Shown here in pieces: positions 54,909 through 64,000 of a stretch of 64,000 nucleotides of DNA; position 1 is the stretch's first letter; every line of letters begins with the position of its first letter. The DNA comes from Aldrovandia affinis (Eukaryota > Chordata > Actinopteri > Notacanthiformes > Halosauridae), in the NCBI GenBank assembly GCA_029706075.1, contig JAINUG010000327.1, positions 639,001 through 703,000 of the forward strand, written 5' to 3'. The notes beneath the pieces are model-generated. The model did no database searches and had not been told where the DNA came from. It was given only the letters and a program-made list of their open reading frames with translations. Position numbers and translations under genes: made by a program.

Positions 54909-55520
54909 ACTCTCTGTATTGTTCATAGGCCTACATGTTTGAAATTTTAAAAATAAAATAATGAGCGCATATTCAGTAAAGAAACAACAGATCCATTGTC
55001 TCAACGTCAGTAAAAGTCGTCCAGAAGTCACCAACTACGTCTTCTGCACCCAAATAGTTTGTTGAGCTCAGATCGTTCGTCAGTGGAAGCCCACCTTAAC
55101 CATTGCTTTAATAAACTATTTAATTTCGTTATTGCAGCTGAACATGCATTCATTAACAGATTATGGAATTTTCTACAGCTAGGGATTAGTATTTGGTTGT
55201 GCATTGTGATATTTGCAGCTTGTATTCAGCACTTCTACATAAGCCAGTGCACTGAAAGTCTCCAAGCGTAAGGACACGAGCCAAATGAACAGCAATAAAT
55301 GCAAGAGTGGGATAAAAAAATCATCATAAATTCGGACCGTGTCCGGCATTTCTCTGCTCTGCAATATTAAAACGGCGCTAATGAAAGACGCGACTTGTTC
55401 CAAGGCTAGCCCAAAATTGACACGAGTGCCTCCAACCACACATGCAGTTGTGAACGGATAACTAAACGTTCTAACTAACGAAGAACTTCAAAAAAATAAT
55501 CGACACTGTTGGATTCTGAG

Positions 55521-55526
55521 TTTATT
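55521..55526 (-). terminator. tmem167b: Candidate polyadenylation signal of tmem167b
   Basis: AATAAA on the minus strand, about 2.26 kb after the stop codon. No earlier canonical hexamer on that strand was noticed. Confidence 0.45.
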
Positions 55527-57784
55527 TTATGACAGAGACATTAATACAAAGACCAACAATCCAGGCCATTGAAGCCCATGAACAAAGAGGACGACACAAA
55601 CAAACAAACAAACAAGATCCTGGGCCAGCCCCCCCCCCCCCTTATTCTCTCTTGGGAGCTTCATAATGAAACTGGAATGATCCGGTTGAAGTGCTTGCAA
55701 GCCTTCATTTCCAGGAAACTAGGTGACCTGTTTCAGCATCCACATTTCAGCACATGCAAAACGTACAGTGTACATAGGTATTCAAATAAACATCTTGTAC
55801 TGTACAGTTACACATAGAAGCCATTGCATGTGGCCCCAGCTTCTCAGTTTGAATATTGTTCAGATTTCCCATTTTTCTTTGCCCCCTTTCTTTGCCTTGG
55901 GTTGTGAATCAGAGGCAGAAGAAACGCGTTGCTTGGAAACTGGTTCTGCTGGTGGGGCTGCGAGATCACTCATCAGGTCATTTACAAGCCCAAAGAGGGG
56001 CATTTACCACCTCTGGAGGTCCTGTTGTTTTCACAATGTGTGCTAATCACACGCAGATCCCAATGGAACCTTCTTTCCCTTGCACTGCAGAGCAGGGGGG
56101 AAGGGGGAGCAAAGCGATTAGTGTCAAAACAAACAAATCGCCCGCAGCCCCTTCCAATAACATAATGTCTGAGAACATGTACAATGTGGAATTTACTTTT
56201 GAATTCCCAGCAGACCGATCAGAGAAAGTAAAAAACCAAGACCCCTTATAATAGCCCTCTAATAGCCAGAGAGAATTGTATCTTACTGCATCTTACGCTG
56301 AACAAGCTGTACCAACACCACAACCGTTTCTGCAGATCTGACCACAATAAGACAAATCTAGAGAACTGTGGTAGAGAGCGGCAATTAATAGCAAAGGGAA
56401 GGGGGGAAAACACCCGTTTACATGCTGTGTTCATGGGGGCGGGGGAATAAAATTACCTATTCAAACCTGTATGTGTTCAGAGTGACCGATAATCATAAAA
56501 TACTTTAGTTTTCCTTCATATTACTCTTCCAAGTTTATAGCAGACAGAGTGAACTGGTTTTGTACAATTAAAAAAAAAAAAGAAGCTTTGGGACTGTATA
56601 GAGCATCATTAACATGTATTTTTTGCACTTAAATGTGAGGAAACTCACAAAATGTAAAATATGAATAAATGGAAATCAAGTTCCATCTCTGATTTCACTC
56701 TTTACTTGAGCATAAATCTTATAGACATAAATCCATCTAGGACACAACCATAGCAATCTCTAAAATGTATGGAAATATACTGCAAGTGAAGTGAACGTGT
56801 AATATTACCCACAACTAGTACTGAATGATTTGCTTACTTTTTTCCCCCTCAAACTTTGCTGTGATACAGTTTGCACAATTATGTTTGCACAATCAAATGG
56901 TCTTGCCTCCCCTACATACAGCATTCAAGAAATCCTCTCCACGAGGAGAGAGAGAAACCCCCCCCACACACATTTACCAACTGCTATTCAGGAGATGAGC
57001 CCGAGAGAATCGCTACAAAATAAAACGAAGGATCTTTTAACAGATCGTTCAATCGTATAATAAGAAAAAGAACTGTACTTAATGTTCATTTAAACATGAT
57101 GTGTTTTTACTCTTATAAAACTCAAGATGTGAGAACTAATTAGCCTACACCTATATTGTGTCACAATCCAAAGGCACTCGTATGAAGTTCCAGGAAAGCG
57201 AGGAAAGTAACCACAAGAACACGGAGACAGTCCATCTGAAATGTATGGGCTGTTGGGAGTATCTCCAGAGCTGATTTACCAGTACATAATTTAGACCTCT
57301 ATGTAGACTATGAGAAAAGCCACCTACCTACCTATCTACTTACCTGCCTGCCTGCTGAGATAAAACTATTCTAAAGTCCTACTGTGCTATGTGACCTTTA
57401 GCTCTCCTTTTGCAATCAGGCAATGCTAACTCACCTTTTCTCAATTTAAATCACTGGTTAAACAAAAAAAAAAACTTTTAAAAAAACTAAAAAAACCTAT
57501 GGTTGCGAACAAAGTCTCTTTAGCGTCCTTCACCTGTGACCATTATACTTCCCCATGTCCAGTATTCACAATTAAATTAGGAACAAATTGCACATCGTTG
57601 TGATTTTCTCTGCTCTGTAAATGCAGCGTAGTTGTCGGTGGCCAGAAGGAACACCAGCTGGGGAAAGTGCAGAGTCCAGACGTCCAGGCCAATCCAGCAG
57701 TCTTCGTCCTGCACATGGGCCCCAGGGTGCTGGTGGGTGTGTCTGGTGCATCTGCATAGTGTCCGAAGCACAGCCCATCCCCCG
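55527..57784 (-). other. tmem167b: Probable long 3' UTR of tmem167b
   Basis: 2.26 kb without SINEs, MITEs or LINE remnants between the stop codon and the first AATAAA, in a window otherwise dense in repeats. The absence of repeats supports transcribed, constrained sequence, but this is inference. Confidence 0.45.
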
Positions 57785-60403
57785 TCACTTTATGAAGAGC
57801 ACGTAAAACGCCATGGAGAGGCAGGACAGCGCCACAGCCAGGTGAAGTCTGGTCCCAATCACAGCACCTTTGAAGAAAAAACAGGGTAGTGGGTAGTGTA
57901 GCCTTTCATCAGAAGAGTGGACTTGTACAGTAGATCTTATTCTAGTGAAACTTAAAAGTGCAAAATTAATGTCTTGGCCTCCAGGCAGAAACCTTTAAGT
58001 AAACCTTTGAGGAGGCTCAAACATGCAGTGAACATTAAAGCAACCAGCAAAGGGTTTGCAGTGGGTCAATAACCTGTGATTTTCAAAACCGGTATAGTTA
58101 GGTGCTCAAGTTAACAGCATGCCAGCACCTGGTTTCTGGACAGTGACCTGCATGGTCAAATTATATCATCACCCGAGTCAGTATTTGGCCAAACAAGCTG
58201 CTGGTCTTAATCCACAATATAAAAACAAAATGGCGGCAGTCACAATGGCAACCATATATTTTATTTTTTTACCTTTATAGAAGACACCCCAGAGGCCCTT
58301 CTTCTCTGACAGTAGCCAGCTCTTTAGCCGGGGGACCTTCTTCAGGTACGCACAGGTGCAAATGAAGAGAAGGCCGAACACCACGATTCCATCGAAAGAA
58401 TACACTGGCGAAAGGAAACAACATCCATTCAAAACGTGCTCACAGCAGTATTAATGCAGAGAGGCGTTTGTACATTCATCCACTGCAACAACTGTAGTAC
58501 ACCATCCACTATTTCACCAAAACACTACTAGCATTGACGATAATAGGCAGGTACATCTTTTTGTGGGACTATGCGAGCTGGGAAGGGCAGCAACATCCTA
58601 CATATTACATTTTTACATTTACATTTTAAGCATTTAGCAGACGCTCTTATCCAGAGCGACTTACAAGATGTGCATTAATACATGGTAGGAACAATCAGTT
58701 TGCGCACGAGATCAGTGCAGTAATATAGCGACAGACATCGTTGTAGGCAGCTGCATACCATACGTGTAACACTGGGAAGGAAAAGGTTAGTATTTTTTAA
58801 AAATTATTATTAAATGAGTAGGGAGGGATAGATATACAGGAAGTGGTGATGACAATTGGGTAGATGTAGAGGATTCAGTGGTAGTGGAGTCTGAAAATGT
58901 GGGTTTTGAGTCTCTTGCGGAAGATCGCAAGTGATTCCGCGGTCCTGACCGATCGTGGAAGGTCGTTCCACCACCGAGGGGTCAGGACAGAGAAGAGGCG
59001 AGACCGCGAGGAGAGGCTGCCGGGCGCCTGGAGTAGCGAGACTACTCAACCGAGACACTAATTTCGCACCCTGCTTGATTTTTGACACAGATCTATGAGG
59101 GAATGGAACAACAGTGCGCATCGTTTGTGAGATTTAAAATACGCACGTTTATTTGGCAGCACATTTAACATTACGTCTTTCAACTGTGCCATAATTATTT
59201 GTCATTCAATTATTTGTCATATGGGCGACAGAGTAGTGTAATGGTTAGGGAACTGGACTTGTAACGCAAAGGTTGCTGGTTCAATTCCCAAGTGGAACAC
59301 TGCCGTTGTACCCTTGAGCAAGGTACTTAACCTGAATTGCTTCAGTCAAAATATCCAGCTGTATAAATGGATTGTATGTAAAGAAATGTCAACTGTGTAA
59401 ATTGCTCTGGATAAGACCGTCTGCTAAATGCCTAAAATGTACATGTAAAAATGTCATTCAATTAAAAAAAAAAAACTTTGCATTGACGAAAGGGAAAATA
59501 ATTCAAAGCTCTGCCCTGTTCTGTGTTTATAGACCAGAAAAAGTCAATACTGTAAATGTGACAGGTATCTAAATAAACACTTGGTAAATTGTGTGCCTTA
59601 CAGGTAGCCTGCTTAGAAAGCTAGGTGTGTGTGTTGCGGTTGTGACAGCGCTTTGATTCCTGCGTTTTTACAATTAATATATTAGACTTTGCCTGTCTAA
59701 TACTGCGTAAGTATTACAGAATCTAGCCATCTGTCCAGCTTATAATGCGCATAGTGCTAGCTATGAGTAATTTCAGAACAGACCCCTATTATTAGAATAT
59801 ATGAAAGACTAACGTTAGCCATCAAGCTACGCGGTCTTTAAACTGAAATGATTTCTTAAAGCTAAACCATTTAGACCAGAAATGAGTGAGGTATCGAGCT
59901 AGCTCGTTAGATGGTTATCTAGTTAACGTTATGTTTACATATTGACAAGATAGTCAGCTAACGTTATCTACATGCAAGTAACTCAACCAACTATTGATGC
60001 TGGCTAGCAGGCTATGTATCTTATCCGACTGTGTACCTCTAACATTAGCTAGCTAGCATCTATTTCACGAACGTTAACATTTGAGAGGTAAGCTTGCTTT
60101 GCCAAAAAAATCTAAGATACAAAACTGTTGTTTACTAGTCCTACGTTATTTATATTTATATTAAACGGACTCTTTCAAACTGAGTGGGCGATGTCTTCAC
60201 GGCCTGGTGCGTCTAGCTAGCTCCCCAGATAGCTAATATGGAGCCACGTCCTCAAAATCTCCAATTTAGCGCTAGCTTGCTAGCTACTTCCTGCTTTACA
60301 TGTTGTAGTAGATAGTAAGCAAGCTAACTTAGCTACCTAACAAAGATATTAACTATTATCCCCAAAGTTCTGGAATACAGCTTCAATACATACCGTTTGT
60401 CAT
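57785..60403 (-). CDS. tmem167b: Kish-B (transmembrane protein 167B)
   Basis: Small two-pass protein of the Golgi secretory pathway (Kish family). Exons on the minus strand: 60394-60403 (10 nt), 58273-58404 (132), 57785-57867 (83). They total 225 nt, 74 residues, the family's exact length. The first exon codes only MTN plus one base. Exon 2 reads [20 protein letters not shown], with the first membrane span, then [16 protein letters not shown]. Exon 3 has [20 protein letters not shown], the second span, and ends FIK. The minute first exon makes the start hard to find by open frames, but donor GTATGT and the in-phase join are clear. Next to cfap276 as in human. LINE and SINE copies sit in intron 1. 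Confidence 0.96.
58608..59150 (-). mobile_element. LINE 3' fragment (minus orientation)
   Basis: The minus strand near 58870-59010 reads [20 protein letters not shown], then [15 protein letters not shown], the same ORF2 end as at 4267 and 50005. The shared tail gcagacgctcttatccagag is at 58636-58655. It is in tmem167b intron 1. Confidence 0.72.
59223..59452 (+). mobile_element. SINE family 1 copy
   Basis: Starts gggcgacagagtagtgtaat, with ggttagggaactggacttgt, B box ggttcaattccca and tail gataagaccgtctgctaaat. It is in tmem167b intron 1. Confidence 0.87.
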
Positions 60404-60919
60404 AATCACAGGCGGTTTAAAAAAACCTCTACCAAATTGCAGTGTGTTCAGCAATCCCGATTTATCTACCTCTTCATTTTACGCCTGCTACCTTGACAGC
60501 AAACACGCAGGACTGAGTAGTCAAATACCGGCTATGACAGGGGCAAGGTACATGCGCCCATTCCCTGTCAGGGAAGACGAATCGATTCCAGATAAGGATG
60601 AAACAGCGCACTTGGACACACTACTAAACTGACGAAAATTTACAATTATCCAGCTGTGGAATTAAATGTGTTGCTGAATGAAGCTGCAAGGAAATGAGAT
60701 ACTGTTTAGTATGCAATAAAAAAATACTTTAATCTGGGTCGGGTCTGTTGTAACATTAAACCAGGGGTGGGCTATTCCTGTCCTGGAGGGATGGTGTGTA
60801 TGCAGGTTTTTGTTTCCAGCAGTTCCTGTGGCTCAGTTAGCTAATTAATTAGCTCTATATACCAACGTTGCTTCACTCCTTGATAATTCCACAGTAAAAT
60901 GTTTGATATAGGCCTAGGG

Positions 60920-61875
60920 CAGGGGTGGGCAATTCTGGCCCTGGAGGGCCAGTGTGTATGCAGGCTTTTGTTTCTACCAATTAACCTGGCTTACAAACAT
61001 GAAACCAGCCAAGAAGTGTTTAGTCACATTAGATGACCAGAAAATGGCCAATGATTTAAATTATTTTTATTTGAGATTTGATACTAATGATTTTACTGCA
61101 GAGTGTATTAAAGAGCTGGACTCCTTACCCCCAATTGAGTATGTTGATAGACCGCAGATCGATCCAAAACAGGTCCAGTACTTCTTTGAACATGTTTCCT
61201 CAAAAAAGGCTATGGGGCCTGATGGGATTTCACCATTTATTTTAAAGACTTGTGCAGAAGAGCTAACACTGGCCTGGTGCCCTATCTTTCAACAGTCCTT
61301 AGATATTCAAAAGGTTCCTGCTCTCTGGAAAAGCTCTGTAATTACTCCTGTCCCCAAGAAAGCCCATCCAACTGAGAACAATGATTTTAGACCAGTTGCT
61401 CTCACATCAGTTGTAATGAAATGCCTTGAGAAGTGTGTGGTGTCTATGTTGAAATCGGATGTGAGCAGCAGATTAGATCCATTACAGTTTGCTTACAGGC
61501 AGGGACGATGCACATCGACGATGCTATCACTGCCATCACACACTTGGTTTTAAAGCATCTTGAGGACAATGGAGCTTATTCTCGGCTACTTTTTATTGAT
61601 TTTAGTTCTGCATTTAACACGCTTCAATAAAGTACATATCTATCTATCTATCTAACTAATTAGCTGTATGCATTAATGTCAGTTCACTCTCAGATTAGAT
61701 TACAGTAAACATTTCATACAGGGACGCAAGAACAGTCTTCAGCTGTCATTCACAAGCTTAACAGAAAACTTAGCTAAAATGTCAGACCATGTAAATGATT
61801 GGGCTAATTAAATAATTAAGAACAAAAGTGGGCATGAAACCCAGAAACAGATGCGGCCCTCTTTGCCCAACCATG
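60920..61875. mobile_element. hAT-type non-autonomous element containing a LINE fragment
   Basis: The left end caggggtgggcaattctggc and right end (tgcccaaccatg) are flanked by the 8-bp duplication gcctaggg at 60912-60919 and 61876-61883. The interior carries a LINE reverse-transcriptase piece at about 60995-61660. Total 956 bp. Confidence 0.75.
60995..61660 (+). pseudogene. LINE reverse transcriptase remnant
   Basis: The plus strand encodes KKAMGPDGISPFILK, then PVPKKAHPTENNDFRPVALT and [12 protein letters not shown], the fingers and palm start of non-LTR retrotransposon reverse transcriptase (L2/CR1-like). A frameshift near 61495-61505 separates it from [15 protein letters not shown] (motif A). 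It then jumps to an AATAAAGTACATATC tail with (TATC)n, so the catalytic YADD region and everything after it are deleted. Confidence 0.85.
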
Positions 61876-61939
61876 GCCTAGGGACACCAGAACAGTCTTC
61901 AGCTGGCATTCATTATCTTACCAATAAATGTAGCTATCT

Positions 61940-62003
61940 TGCACATCTTGTAAGTTGCTCTGGATAAGAGCGTCTGCTAAATGCTTAAAATGTAAAAAAA
62001 AAA
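61940..62003 (+). mobile_element. SINE tail fragment with poly-A
   Basis: Only gtaagttgctctggataaga, gcgtctgctaaatgc and a run of A remain, the shared SINE/LINE tail without a head. Confidence 0.7.
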
Positions 62004-62296
62004 AAAAAAAAAAATGTACGTTTATGCAATTGGTTGATCTAATTATGTAATTAAGGGAAGAAGTTGGCATAAAAAACAGAAACAGATGCGATCCTCCCTG
62101 CCCACCCTCACATTAAACAATACAACAAGGCAGCACAATCACCCTTAGATTGGCAGCAACTGCATAAATGTATTTATTTATTTAAGACATTGTCATTCAC
62201 TTGTATGTAGACAGATACCTACACACGTTCGGATTAGCTAATTTTATGGGAGCATTTGCTCTTTTCGTATCATGCATGATGCGCAAAGACAGTGGT

Positions 62297-62475
62297 CTCC
62301 AATCTTATCAGAGAAGGGCTGGTGTGGGTGCAGATTTAGCACAGCATTACAACACCTGATTAAACAAATTGAAGGTCTTGATTAATGACCATGATTCATT
62401 GATTAGTTGAACCGGGTGTTGCAGTGCTGGGCTAGAACAAAAGCCTGCACCCACACTGGCCCTCAAAACACGAGC
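62297..62475. mobile_element. hAT-like MITE, eroded
   Basis: ggctggtgtgggtgcagatt at the left and aagcctgcacccacactggc at the right are inverted counterparts, as in the 29146 element. The outer ends are lost. Confidence 0.65.
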
Positions 62476-64000
62476 TCAAGGTTTGAGGGGTCAGAGGTCA
62501 GAGTAAAGACCATCGAAGGAAAGTGCTTCCTCCAATAAAAGCAGCTTCGGTGTCAATGGCAATTAGCTTATCTCTCTTCCAGCTCCTGTGTCTGGATTGG
62601 CGTGTGGGTTAATCTTTGATGCCGTAATGAGATTTCAGAGGATGTGTAATGACCATGTTTATATCGTGGAACCTGGGCGTTCTCCTCGGGAAGAAAGCCG
62701 TGTTGCCGTATCAAACGTGAATAAAGTGAGTGTTTCTAATGGTTTGTAGTGTCCGTGAATGCGAACATGCACATGCAGTAATCATGGGCGTTGTATAGTT
62801 ACCTTTTCTACTCAGACAGAGTGCTGTCACCTTAAAGGCACGTGAATGTGGTGTTAATTAACCACTTCATAACATCATACATTAAATGTAGAATGCTCCT
62901 TTGGAGTCGATTGTTTTCATCAATGGGTTGACATGAACCCAAGTTGGTATTAATCAACGATATAAAATAAACAGTAGGATTGCATCTTGAATTCTTGTCT
63001 GTTGCTAAGGTGTTTTATGCCTGCATTTTCATGTCAAACCTAAGTTGTTTCTTTAATTGGGTATTTAAATATACAATTTATTGTAAGTTGTTTAACAATA
63101 ATCTTACATTTTATAAAAATGTAACCGTTTCTGTCAAAGTTGCTATTTGCTGTTAGGCCCATGGAGTGTTTTTTTATATATAGCCTATATAAAATGGTGT
63201 TACATGGCACATGGAAAATTGGTTTATGAACTTCAACTAAACAATCTGTGAAGTTGTATAGCTCCCTTCACACAGTGAAGAGACTTCTTATATGACCTGA
63301 CACTTTTCTAGCCTGGAAAAAAACAAGCTTGAGGTGGAAGCGGTGACATCCGCAGCAATTATTATAGCCTAGCCTAAATTCAGCCTTTTGTAAAAGTGGG
63401 CATGCTTCTAGTTAGGTCAACGGTCACACTTACTCATGCCAACATTCTCCTCAACCGCTTTCAGCAATGCTGGTCATTGCAAGCTGATCAACTCTGTACC
63501 AACAACCAATCCTGGGTCCTTTCACCCAGGGGGAAAAGACAACTGAAGGGAAAAAATGAAAGAAACACAAGCATGTCCTCTTGCACATCAGGGCCTTGAC
63601 AAACTGACGAGAGAGCTCTGAATCAGAGAACCCTCTTGTCTCCTTCATATCCAACACCGCTATAGTTGGATATAGTTATGTCGTCATCATGTCATTCAGA
63701 GGACCACTGCTTCAACATCTATGCTGACGAACAATATACAATTGCAGTATGTGTGTAGTCGTACTTTCCCCTTCTTCCCGCCCCTCCTTATCTGCCTTGA
63801 AGCATTGTGAAAACAATTTAATTGAGCTTGGTTACGTAATGATAATCGGCTACGTTGGAATGGTTTGCCGTTCGCGAGGGAGCAAACGAGTTCAAACAAA
63901 TGAGCACCCACACACCGTGAGGCTATTTGAGCCGCCGGTGTAGGTGGAGTCTATCTTGTCCGGTGTACACAAGTGGCTGAGTGGCCGAAGAGAGAACGCG

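Larger units (their letters stand above)
52963..55520. other. Interval between convergent cfap276 and tmem167b
   Basis: Contains the scaRNA2 candidate, the ZNF143-like site and one family 1 SINE (54703-54908). The remainder, including 53840-54690 and 54910-55520, is AT-rich and shows no coding signal that I recognise. Confidence 0.6.
60404..64000. other. Right-hand region, no gene recognised
   Basis: Beyond the tmem167b start: repeats up to about 62475, then about 1.5 kb of apparently unique sequence. CpG content rises again after about 63830, which may be the edge of another promoter, but no exon can be supported. Confidence 0.5.

Noticed and set aside
60404..64000. Expected taf13, which I recall as the divergent neighbour of TMEM167B in human
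   Set aside because: No TAF13 histone-fold sequence (for example MYGFGDD) was found on either strand. If present, it lies beyond the right edge.

Overview
The window is vertebrate nuclear DNA, most likely from a teleost (ray-finned fish). The evidence is spliced genes with GT-AG introns and fish-like orthologues, several tRNA-derived SINE families ending in a tail of the type 'cgctctggataagagcgtctgctaaatg', hAT-type MITEs, LINE and Tc1/mariner fragments, and long (TG)n tracts. The species cannot be fixed from the sequence alone. There is no bacterial, plasmid, phage or CRISPR content.

Layout, left to right. (1) 1-20031, minus strand: the first four coding exons of mapk14 (p38-alpha MAP kinase); the rest of the gene lies beyond the left edge. 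(2) 21752-47419, minus strand: a complete 22-exon elapor1 gene (KIAA1324/EIG121, type I membrane protein, 985 codons), reconstructed with every exon phase consistent. (3) 48281-52887, plus strand: a complete five-exon cfap276 (C1orf194, ciliary microtubule inner protein), head-to-head with elapor1 across an 861-bp shared promoter region. (4) About 53405-53660, minus strand: a candidate scaRNA2 (SCARNA2) gene carrying antisense elements for both U2 snRNA G25 and C61, with a ZNF143-like site upstream. (5) 55521-60403, minus strand: a complete three-exon tmem167b (Kish-B). (6) 60404-64000: no gene recognised; repeats only, including a hAT-type element that carries a LINE reverse-transcriptase fragment.

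The order tmem167b - scaRNA2 - cfap276 - elapor1, with these relative strands, is the same as I recall for human 1p13.3. mapk14 next to the elapor1 3' end is not the human arrangement. The genes do not form a pathway: they are a stress kinase, an endosome/lysosome membrane protein, a cilium protein, a small RNA that guides U2 modification, and a small Golgi protein.

The most unusual structures are in elapor1. Two minisatellites with 40- and 41-bp units were each seeded from one of the gene's own exon-intron junctions. One is the exon 21 acceptor, amplified in place. The other is the exon 10 donor, copied in inverted orientation into intron 1 and then amplified. In addition, the acceptor of the transmembrane exon directly abuts about 280 bp of (TG)n.
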